This document shows positions 23,686-30,993 of a stretch of DNA of 64,000 bases, one piece after another. A model generated the notes under the pieces. The model searched no databases. It saw only the letters and a list, made by a program, of their open reading frames with translations, and was not told the DNA's origin. Each line of letters opens with the position of its first letter. The stretch's first letter is position 1. The translations under genes were made by a program, and so were the position numbers. Source of the stretch: Streptomyces sindenensis. GTDB taxonomy: Bacteria; Actinomycetota; Actinomycetes; Streptomycetales; Streptomycetaceae. The stretch is from the NCBI RefSeq assembly GCF_014649035.1, contig NZ_BMSG01000013.1, forward strand, positions 119,558 to 183,557. The letters run 5' to 3'.

Positions 23686-25373
23686 CACCTGTGAACCGGG
23701 TCCCGGACGACCACGACGAGCCCGCCCTCCTGCGCGACCAGTTCCGCCAGCTCCTGCGCTACCGAGCCCTGCTGGCCGTCGGTGTCGCCGTCGGCCTGCT
23801 CGGCGGCGGCTATCTCGCCCTCGGCGGCGAGAAGACGTACACCGCCACCGGCGAGGTCCAGGTCCGGTCCGCCATCGCCGACCCCTTCGCCGCCGGAGCC
23901 ACCGCCGACAAGGGCATCAACATCGGCTCCGAGCGCCAGACCGCCGTCAGCGACACCGTCGGCACCCTGGCCGCCGGCACCCTCCTCAAGGAGGGCGACG
24001 ACGTCACCGCCCACAAGCTGCTCGCCGGACTCCAGGTCACCAACCCGCCCAACACCCTCATCCTCCGCTTCTCCTACACCGGCGCCACCCCCGAGCAGTC
24101 CCGGGCCCGCGCCGAAGCCCTGGCCAATGCCTATCTGGCCCACCGCAGGGCGCGCACCGAGGAGAGCATCGAGAACATGGCGGGCGGCTACCGCGCCCAG
24201 CTGAAGCCGCTGGAGGAGAAGCGCGACCTGCTGGAGGAGCAGATCGGTGCGGGAGCGGCCGACGACGTCACCAGCGCCCGCGCCAACATCATCGTCTCCA
24301 TCTCCGAGCTGAGCCGGAAGATCTCCGAGCTGAAGGCCCTGGACACCACCCCCGGCTACCTCAACAAGAAGCCGGTCGCCCCGACCTCGCCCACCGGCGC
24401 GGGCCTGCCCCTGCTCCTCGGCCTCGGCGGAGCCGTCGGCCTGGCGCTCGGGCTGCTGCTGTCCTGGGTGCGGCTCGTCTTCGACCCCGCCGTACGCTCC
24501 GACCGCGAGCTGGTCCGCTCGCTCGGCGCACCGCTCCTGGGCACCCTGCCCCGGGATCGCGCCGCCGGGACGGGGCTGCTCGCCATCGGCCGCAACGGCT
24601 CGCGGCTCGCCGAGGAGTACCGCGCGGTCGCCTTCCGGCTCGCCTACGACCCGGCGTTCGCCGAGAGCCGCCGACTGCTGGTCACCGCCCCGCGCGGGGA
24701 CAACGCGGAGGCCGCCGCCGCTGCCGCCAACCTCGCCGCCGCCTTCGCCGAGATGGGCCGGGACGTCCTCCTCGTCGAGGCCGACCTGCGCACCCCGACC
24801 CTCGCCAGGCAGCTGGGCTCCGCCGCCCACGAGACGCGTTCGCCGCGCTGGGCCGCCGACGAGGGCGACGGCAGCTGGCCCACCGGCAGCCGCTCCGGCG
24901 TGGACGTCCCCGGCTCCGGGGCGTTCACCCTGATCCCCGGCACCGTCGTCGACAACGTCCCGCGCGCCCTGACCTCCCCGCCCGTCGGCCGCATCGTCGG
25001 CGAGGCCGACAGCCCGGGCACCGTCGTCATCGTGCTCGCCCCGCCCGTCCTCGCGTACGCCGACGCCGTCGCCCTCGTCGACCGGGTCACCGGCGTCATG
25101 ATCGTGTGCGATCCGCGCGAGGTGCACCGCAGCGACCTGGAGCGCATCCGCGAGATCATCAGCGCGTCCGGCGGCTCCGTCCTCGGCGCCCTGCTCCACC
25201 CGTCCCGGCGCCGGCTGCGCCGCGCCGAGCGCCGCCCGAAGTCCGCCCGCCGCCGCTCCGGAGGATCCGGACCCACCGCTCCCACCCCGGAGCCGGACAC
25301 CCCCGAGACCACCGGAGACCCCACCGAGACCCTCGGCCTGCGCTCCCTGACGCTTCCGGCCCCCCGCCGGTGA
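23682..25373 (+). CDS. Wzz/BY-kinase-like polysaccharide co-polymerase with degenerate Walker A
   Basis: A 563-residue membrane protein. Residues about 15-260 form a Wzz-type chain-length domain: helix at about 27-47, extracytoplasmic region with a coiled coil (LKPLEEKRDLLEEQIG), and helix at about 243-265. The cytoplasmic part resembles bacterial tyrosine kinases, with AEEYRAVAFRLAYDP and a Walker A'-like VLLVEADLRTPTLARQLG near residue 363. The Walker A position reads APRGDNAEAAA: the lysine and Ser/Thr of GKT/S are missing, so ATP binding is unlikely. No tyrosine cluster is present at the C-terminus. It overlaps both neighbours by 4 nt. It probably controls chain length without kinase activity. 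Confidence 0.8.
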   Translation: MTPVNRVPDDHDEPALLRDQFRQLLRYRALLAVGVAVGLLGGGYLALGGEKTYTATGEVQVRSAIADPFAAGATADKGINIGSERQTAVSDTVGTLAAGTLLKEGDDVTAHKLLAGLQVTNPPNTLILRFSYTGATPEQSRARAEALANAYLAHRRARTEESIENMAGGYRAQLKPLEEKRDLLEEQIGAGAADDVTSARANIIVSISELSRKISELKALDTTPGYLNKKPVAPTSPTGAGLPLLLGLGGAVGLALGLLLSWVRLVFDPAVRSDRELVRSLGAPLLGTLPRDRAAGTGLLAIGRNGSRLAEEYRAVAFRLAYDPAFAESRRLLVTAPRGDNAEAAAAAANLAAAFAEMGRDVLLVEADLRTPTLARQLGSAAHETRSPRWAADEGDGSWPTGSRSGVDVPGSGAFTLIPGTVVDNVPRALTSPPVGRIVGEADSPGTVVIVLAPPVLAYADAVALVDRVTGVMIVCDPREVHRSDLERIREIISASGGSVLGALLHPSRRRLRRAERRPKSARRRSGGSGPTAPTPEPDTPETTGDPTETLGLRSLTLPAPRR

Positions 25374-26614
25374 GAGCCCGCACCGCCGTCCTCTGCTCGG
25401 TCGCGGACCAGGGCGTGGCGGCGCTCACCAACATCCTGGTGCTGGTGGCCGCCGCCCGCCTCTCCACCCTCGCCGACTTCGCCCGCTTCTCCGCGGTCTA
25501 CCTGGTCTTCACCGTGCTGCTCGGCGTCTCGGGGGCGTACACCGGGCAGCCGCTGGTCCTCAAGCGCGGCGCGGGGGAGGAGACCCGGGGCGCCTGCCGG
25601 TCGGCCGTCACCTTCACGGTGCTCGCCGCCGCCGTGCTCGGCGCGCTGCTCGCGGCCGTCTGCGTCCTCGTCCCCGGCGACACGGCCCGCGCCCTGCTGA
25701 TGCTCGGCCTCGTCCTCCCCGTGGTGCTGGGCCAGGACGCCGTACGGTACGCCTTCGCCACCCTCCAGCAGCCCCATCTCGCCCTGCTTTCCGACCTGTT
25801 GCGGCTGGTCTGTGTGCTCGGGGCACTGTCCGTACAGGAGCACGGGGCGTCCCCGGCCCGGCTGATCGCCCTCTGGGGCCTGTCCGCGCTGCCCGCGCTT
25901 CTGCTCTCCGCCGCGCTCCTGCACCGCGCCACCGCCGGATCCCCGCTGCGGCTGCGCCCGATGCTGCGGCGCGGCCACCTCGGGCAGCGCTTCACCGTCG
26001 AGTTCGGCGTCGGCAACGCGACCGGCCAGCTGTCCGTCCTCGGCCTCGGTGCGGTCGGCAACCCCCTCCTGGTCGGAGCGCTGCGCGGCGCGACCACCCT
26101 GTTCGGGCCGCTCAACGTGCTGTTCACCTCGGCCACGTCCTTCGGCCCGCCGATCCTCGGCCGCATCGGCGACGAGCGCCGCCGGATCCGGGCCACCGCC
26201 GCGCTCGCCGCCGTCCTCGCGGCGTCCGCCGCCCTCTGGGCCACCGTGCTCGCCCTGCTGCCCGACTCCGCCGGTCGCCAACTCCTGGGCGAAACCTGGC
26301 CGGTGGCCGCCGACCTGCTCCCGGCGACCGGCAGCCAGTACGCGGCGATGGCCGCCGGCACCTGCGGGCTGCTCGCCCTGCGCATGCTCGACCCGCGCAC
26401 CACGCTCGCCATCCAGATCGTCTTCTCGCTCACCTCCGTGGCGTTCCTCGCGGGCGGATACGTCGTCGGGGGCGTCCCGGGCGCCGCCTGGGGGCTGTTC
26501 CTGGGCTCGCTCTGCAAGGCCGCCGCCACCTGGATCAGGGTGGCCCGGCTGCGCCGACGCACCCCGGCCCGCGACGAGGACGTCAGCGCCGACGCCCTGC
26601 CCGCCGCTCCCTGA
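25370..26614 (+). CDS. Polysaccharide flippase-like membrane protein (Wzx/MATE-like)
   Basis: A 414-residue protein with about 12 predicted membrane helices and little hydrophilic sequence, starting at GTG 25370 and overlapping the co-polymerase gene by GTGA. The arrangement, with an N-terminal helix carrying LCSVADQGVAALTNILVLVAAARL, resembles O-antigen or polysaccharide flippases of the MOP superfamily. Context (glycosyltransferases, polymerase, co-polymerase, priming transferase) supports export of lipid-linked repeat units across the membrane. Its 3' end overlaps the convergent polymerase-like gene by 32 nt. Confidence 0.72.
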   Translation: MRARTAVLCSVADQGVAALTNILVLVAAARLSTLADFARFSAVYLVFTVLLGVSGAYTGQPLVLKRGAGEETRGACRSAVTFTVLAAAVLGALLAAVCVLVPGDTARALLMLGLVLPVVLGQDAVRYAFATLQQPHLALLSDLLRLVCVLGALSVQEHGASPARLIALWGLSALPALLLSAALLHRATAGSPLRLRPMLRRGHLGQRFTVEFGVGNATGQLSVLGLGAVGNPLLVGALRGATTLFGPLNVLFTSATSFGPPILGRIGDERRRIRATAALAAVLAASAALWATVLALLPDSAGRQLLGETWPVAADLLPATGSQYAAMAAGTCGLLALRMLDPRTTLAIQIVFSLTSVAFLAGGYVVGGVPGAAWGLFLGSLCKAAATWIRVARLRRRTPARDEDVSADALPAAP

Positions 26615-28115
26615 ACGTCGCGATCGCGACCAGACACAGCGCGGCGATGGCCAGCTTCCCCGCGGCCTGGAGGAGCGGGCCCCGCAGCAGGATGAAGGTG
26701 TATCCGGCGATCAGCGGCGCGGCGATCGCCAGCACACTCCCCGGGCCGGGCCCCGCCCGGGTGACGGCCAGGGCGTAGCGGCGGTCGGTGCGGGCCGACG
26801 CGTAGCCGATCAGCGCCATCCCGCCGGCCGTGCCGGTCACGCCGAGATCGACCCAGAACTCCGTCCACAGCGGGGCCGAGAGATTGGTCATCCGCAGCCC
26901 CATCCACTGCCCGACCCGGACCCCGGTGTCCTCCGGCTTCCCGCTCCACACCGCGCGCGGCACGAAGAACAGCCCGGATCCCGCCAGTTGGCGGCCGTAC
27001 GTATGGCCCCGGGTGTCGACCCAGGAGATGGTGTTGGCGAACATCACCATCTGGTCGTAGTCCTTGGTCACCAGCGGATCGAAGACCGAGGCCGACTGCA
27101 CGGACCGCTGGCTCCCCTCCTCGTACCGGAACCTGTCCGCGTACGGGAACACCACCAGCGCCCCCACCACGCCCGCCGTCAGCACCGTGCGGTAGACCGC
27201 CGCGCTGCTCGGGAACGCGGCGAACACGAATGCCACCACCACCGTCAGGAACCAGTAACGAGCGTTGGAGATCGGGTTGTTGACCAAGAGGTTCAGTGCC
27301 GCCAGCGCCACCCACACCAGCACCGTCGACGGTCGGCGCCGGGCCCGGTAGGAGGTCGCCAGACGGCGGGTGTAGAAGAGCAGCGCCAGCAGCGCCGGGA
27401 CCTGTCCGAAGCCCTTGAGGAACGCCGAGCCCACATTCGACCCCTCCGCGACGACTCCGCTCGCCGCCACGGTCTCGTTGATCTCCTGCCGGCTGGCGAA
27501 GAAGACCGCGGGCCCGCCCAGCTTCAGCACGTAGAAAGCGCTCGCCGTGAAGGCCAGCAGCACCAGCAGCCGCAACCGCAGCGGATGAGCGACCGCGGGC
27601 CCGCCGCCCACCCCCTTCGCGGAGGGCGTCCGGCGGCGCAGCGGCCGCCGGGAGGCCAGCAGCGCCCCCAGGTCGTAGGCGGCGCACCCCACCAGGACCA
27701 TCGCGATGGCCGTGACCAGGTCCTGGCGCGGGCCCACCATCGGCGTCGGCGTCTGTCCGATCACCACCTGGGCGAACGGCGCCACGCCCATCGCGATGTA
27801 CACGAACATCCAGAAGACGCCCTGGAGCAGCCGCCGCCGGGTGGAGAGGATCATCGTCGCGAGCCGGGCGCCCGCGTAGCAGGTCAGCACCAGCTGGAGC
27901 CAGTACGCCGTGTCCCGGACCCCGTTGCCGGGCTGGGCGGCGATCACCGCGGGCAGGAAGCAGACCAGGCCCAGGATGAGCGGCACGGACAGCGCCCGCG
28001 ACAGCATCGACCAGGCGATGGGCCGTTCCGGAGGGCCGCCGGGAGCCCCGGGCTCCCGCGGGCCCACGGCCGTGGGCCCGACCTGCTCCCGCACCGACGT
28101 GTGCACCGACGTCAT
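26583..28115 (-). CDS. O-antigen polymerase-like membrane protein (Wzy type)
   Basis: A 510-residue protein with about 12 membrane helices and a large extracytoplasmic region between about residues 330 and 430 (RFRYEEGSQRSVQ, FFVPRAVWSGKPEDTG). This topology is that of Wzy/O-antigen ligase-like polymerases. Sequence identity in such families is very low, so the call rests on topology and on the surrounding polysaccharide genes. I chose the ATG at 28115 (MTSVHTSVREQVG) after a G-rich stretch; an extension to 28148 is possible. It is transcribed against the flippase-like gene and diverges from the second GT4. Confidence 0.7.
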   Translation of the reverse strand: MTSVHTSVREQVGPTAVGPREPGAPGGPPERPIAWSMLSRALSVPLILGLVCFLPAVIAAQPGNGVRDTAYWLQLVLTCYAGARLATMILSTRRRLLQGVFWMFVYIAMGVAPFAQVVIGQTPTPMVGPRQDLVTAIAMVLVGCAAYDLGALLASRRPLRRRTPSAKGVGGGPAVAHPLRLRLLVLLAFTASAFYVLKLGGPAVFFASRQEINETVAASGVVAEGSNVGSAFLKGFGQVPALLALLFYTRRLATSYRARRRPSTVLVWVALAALNLLVNNPISNARYWFLTVVVAFVFAAFPSSAAVYRTVLTAGVVGALVVFPYADRFRYEEGSQRSVQSASVFDPLVTKDYDQMVMFANTISWVDTRGHTYGRQLAGSGLFFVPRAVWSGKPEDTGVRVGQWMGLRMTNLSAPLWTEFWVDLGVTGTAGGMALIGYASARTDRRYALAVTRAGPGPGSVLAIAAPLIAGYTFILLRGPLLQAAGKLAIAALCLVAIATFRERRAGRRR

Positions 28116-28223
28116 GCGCCCCCCCGGGATCAGTGAACCGCTGAACACTCTAACGAATCAGCCCACTTGAGGGGGGTCGATGGCTACGCTGTGAATACTT
28201 GGCCATTGTCGAGGGGAACTCTG

Positions 28224-29387
28224 GTGAAAATCCTGCACGTTGTCACGCTCCACACCCCGGACCACGCCTTCGGCGGTCCGACGCGCGTGGCGTTCAACCT
28301 CTCCAAGGTCCAGCGTGGACACGGCGACGACGCGCGCGTCATGGCCCTCGGTGACGGCTTCCCCCACGGCGAACTGCCCTCGCAGGTGGAGGGAGTTCCG
28401 GTCCATCTCTTCCAGGCCCGGCACATCCTCCCGATGTTCGAGGTCAGCGGCATCACCTCCGCCGGTCTGCTGAACACCGCCCGTCGCATGATGCGCGGCG
28501 CCGACCTCGTCCACGTGCATCTGATGCGGGACCTGGTGACCCTGCCCGCGGCCCTCCTCGCGCTCGCGACCCGGACGCCCCTGGTCGTGCAGACCCACGG
28601 CATGATCGACCCCACCGAGAAGAAGGTCGCCCAGCTCACCGACCTCCTCGGGGTCCGCAAGGTGCTTCGCGAGGCGGACGCCGTCCTGCATCTGACCGAG
28701 ATGGAGCGGCTCGACGTGAACGCCGTCGCCGCGCCCGTCCCGCTCACCCGCACCGTCCGGCTGGTCAACGGGGTCCGCCCGCAGGAGCGCAAGCCCGCCC
28801 GCGAGCCCGGCCGCCCGCCCACAGTGCTGTATCTGGCCCGGATCCAGGAGCGCAAGCGGCCCGAGGACTTCGTCGCCGCGATGCCCCACGTCCTCGCCCG
28901 CCACCCGGACGCCCGCTTCGTGCTGGCCGGCCCCGACACCGGGGCGCTGGCCGGCACCCTCGCGCTGGCCCGGAAGCTCGGGGTGGCCGAATCCCTCGAC
29001 CACGTCGGCCCGTTGGAGCACGACGAGGTGCTGGCCGCCGACCGGGAGGCCGATGTGTATGTGCTGCCCGCGATCGAGGAGCCGTTTCCGGTCTCGGTGC
29101 TGGAGGCGATGTCGGTCGGCACCCCGGTCGTCATCACCCGTACCTGCGGCCAGGCCCCCGATGTGGCGGGGGCGGGCTCGGGGCGGGTCATCGACAGCCG
29201 GGTCGGCGAGGACGCGGCCAACGCCCGCAAGGTCGCCGACGCGATCCTGGAACTGCTGGAGCCCGAGGCCGCCGAGCAGGCGGGCAAGGCCGCCTGGGAG
29301 CTGGTCAACGAGCAGTTCACCATCGAGGCCGTCACCGCCACCCTCCGGCGGACCTACGAGGACGTGGTCCGCCGGAGGCGAGGGTGA
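28224..29387 (+). CDS. Glycosyltransferase family 4
   Basis: A 387-residue GT-B glycosyltransferase starting at GTG 28224, preceded by GAGGGG. The N-terminus KILHVVTLHTPDHAFGGPTRVA is typical of GT4 enzymes. The donor-binding half has LYLARIQERKRPEDFVAAMP near residue 204 and the E-x7-E motif in PAIEEPFPVSVLEAMSVGTP near residue 285. It stands alone on the plus strand between the polymerase-like gene and the convergent GT2 gene. The donor sugar is unknown; GDP-fucose or GDP-mannose could be supplied by the gmd and fcl products of the same locus. Confidence 0.88.
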   Translation: MKILHVVTLHTPDHAFGGPTRVAFNLSKVQRGHGDDARVMALGDGFPHGELPSQVEGVPVHLFQARHILPMFEVSGITSAGLLNTARRMMRGADLVHVHLMRDLVTLPAALLALATRTPLVVQTHGMIDPTEKKVAQLTDLLGVRKVLREADAVLHLTEMERLDVNAVAAPVPLTRTVRLVNGVRPQERKPAREPGRPPTVLYLARIQERKRPEDFVAAMPHVLARHPDARFVLAGPDTGALAGTLALARKLGVAESLDHVGPLEHDEVLAADREADVYVLPAIEEPFPVSVLEAMSVGTPVVITRTCGQAPDVAGAGSGRVIDSRVGEDAANARKVADAILELLEPEAAEQAGKAAWELVNEQFTIEAVTATLRRTYEDVVRRRRG

Positions 29388-29388
29388 G

Positions 29389-29426
29389 CGGCCGACGCGT
29401 CAACGGATCGGCCGACGCGTCAACGG
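29389..29426. repeat. Tandem 20-nt repeat between convergent glycosyltransferase genes
   Basis: An 18-nt sequence, CGGCCGACGCGTCAACGG, occurs at 29389-29406 and 29409-29426. It fills the gap between the GT4 stop and the GT2 stop and includes the last codons of GT2, so it probably arose by slippage. Confidence 0.6.
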
Positions 29427-30259
29427 TGTGGCTTCTCACGTGACTTGAGCGCGATCTGCCAGCGGTAGAAGCTCATCGCCAGCGCGAAGTCGAAGCCCGC
29501 CCGGCCGTCCAGGAACCCCCGCTTGTAGAGATACATGTAGGCGAAGGACACCACCGGCTTGAACGGCGCCTTGTGGAACAACTGCCCCTGGCGCGACTTG
29601 ACCTGGCGCACCTGCTCCTTCACCTGGGGATGGTGCTCCAGCCAGGCCTCCCAGTCCGAGTAGCGGTTGTGCCGCTCGAACCAGGCGGTCACCGGGTCGA
29701 GGTCCTGGTGCTCGATCGGGTGGGTGAGGGTGCCCACGCTCGCCGCGACCGGCTGGTAGTGGCCCTCCACCTCCCCGATCCCCGGCGCGTCCAGGTCCCC
29801 GACCTCCGGGTAGTGGCAGCGGGTCCGGTCGGTCAACGACCGCTTGCGGATGGTGTATCCGTGCCGCAGCCGCTTTCCGGAGAACCAGTAGCCGAGAGGG
29901 ATGTCATACGCGGCGGGCTTCGGCGCGTCCGGGTCGCGGAAGGTCTCCCGCAGCTCGGCCAGCAGCCCGGGGCTGAGCCGCTCGTCGCCGTCGAGGAGCA
30001 GGATCCAGTCCAGGTCCGTGCGGACGTTCTCCAGGCACCACTGCTTCTTGCGGGGGTGGCCGCCGTCCCAGGTGTACGTGACCACCTCCGCCCCGCACTC
30101 CTCGGCGATCTTCACGGTGTCGTCGGTGCTGTGGGAGTCCACCACGACGACGGCCTCGAAGTGGCCGAGTACCGATCTCACCGCCTCCGCGATGTTCAGC
30201 CCTTCGTTCTTCGTGGGGATCGCCACGGCTATCGGGAGTTTCGGCGTACCTGCGGTCAT
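29420..30259 (-). CDS. Glycosyltransferase family 2
   Basis: A 279-residue GT-A glycosyltransferase similar to the LPS-core WaaE/KdtX group. It starts PIAVAIPTKNEGLNIAEAVRS, has VVVVDSHSTDDT near residue 37 and the metal-binding LLLDGDERLSPG near residue 88. The C-terminal half contains GKRLRHGYTIRKRSL and a basic region ending in a hydrophobic helix (PVVSFAYMYLYKRGFLDG) that may bind membrane. The ATG at 30259 overlaps the lipoprotein stop, so it is the third gene of a minus-strand operon with the LamG protein and the lipoprotein. Confidence 0.87.
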   Translation of the reverse strand: MTAGTPKLPIAVAIPTKNEGLNIAEAVRSVLGHFEAVVVVDSHSTDDTVKIAEECGAEVVTYTWDGGHPRKKQWCLENVRTDLDWILLLDGDERLSPGLLAELRETFRDPDAPKPAAYDIPLGYWFSGKRLRHGYTIRKRSLTDRTRCHYPEVGDLDAPGIGEVEGHYQPVAASVGTLTHPIEHQDLDPVTAWFERHNRYSDWEAWLEHHPQVKEQVRQVKSRQGQLFHKAPFKPVVSFAYMYLYKRGFLDGRAGFDFALAMSFYRWQIALKSREKPHR

Positions 30260-30990
30260 CCCGCGGCTCCTTCGGGCAGCCAGGCGTAGCAGCCTGTGGA
30301 CGTGAACGCAACTGCGGAATCGGGGATGGTGATCTTCCGGGACTTCCCGGTGCCGGAGGCGCCGGAGGCCAGCTCCTTGCCGCCCGCCCCCTCGATCTGC
30401 CAGGAGCAGTCCGGGGTGGGCGATGCCGAGCGGTACACGCCCGGACGGAGCTTCTTCCCGGAGTGCTTGCCGTCCGGGTAGCCGTACGCCGCCACGTCGA
30501 CCAGGTCCTGATGCTGGGGGCAGAGTCCGGCCACCGCGTCCTTCGCGTCGGGGATCTCGCCCGTCACGATCGCGCCGACCGCGGTGTCCCGGTCGGCCTT
30601 GACGAGGTAGCGCAGCTTGTCGCAGGTCTCCTGGCCGGTCTGGAGCACAGCCGCCGGGTCCATCCCCTTCGGCACCCGGTCCTTCAGATACTCCCTCTGC
30701 TTCTTGGTGAACGTCCCCGTGGCCGGGGCGATCTCGCCGGCGGGCGTCTTCGGTCCCTCGGCCGTGGCGGCCGGAGCGGACCCCTCCGGGGCCGTCGGCT
30801 CCTCGGTGGGCGGTGCGGCGGGCTCGGTGGCGTCGGTGGCGGCGGCCGGGCCGGGGACGGCGGACCCGGAGGCCGCGGGGCGCTGGGCGCCCGCGGCCTC
30901 CGGTCCGTTCCCGTCCGCGGACGAGCCGCAGGCGGCCAGCGCCGCCGCCGTCAGGACGACGGCGGCGCAGGCCAGGAACGGGTTTCTCAT
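30256..30990 (-). CDS. Secreted lipoprotein of unknown function
   Basis: A 244-residue lipoprotein. The signal peptide MRNPFLACAAVVLTAAALAAC ends in a lipobox (LAAC, Cys 21). A Pro/Ala/Thr-rich linker follows to about residue 90, then a folded domain of about 150 residues with pairs of cysteines (GQETCDKLRY, VAGLCPQHQD, TPDCSWQ, TGCYAW). I do not recognise the domain. The C-terminal stretch LRPGVYRSASPTPDCSW recalls small beta-strand modules of Streptomyces surface proteins. It sits 3 nt after the LamG gene and is coupled to GT2, so it is likely part of the same surface-assembly unit. Confidence 0.78.
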   Translation of the reverse strand: MRNPFLACAAVVLTAAALAACGSSADGNGPEAAGAQRPAASGSAVPGPAAATDATEPAAPPTEEPTAPEGSAPAATAEGPKTPAGEIAPATGTFTKKQREYLKDRVPKGMDPAAVLQTGQETCDKLRYLVKADRDTAVGAIVTGEIPDAKDAVAGLCPQHQDLVDVAAYGYPDGKHSGKKLRPGVYRSASPTPDCSWQIEGAGGKELASGASGTGKSRKITIPDSAVAFTSTGCYAWLPEGAAG

Positions 30991-30993
30991 CTC

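Noticed and set aside
29389..29426. Direct repeat considered as an attachment site
   Set aside because: The 18-nt copies are only 20 nt apart, there is no integrase or tRNA gene nearby, and slippage explains them better.
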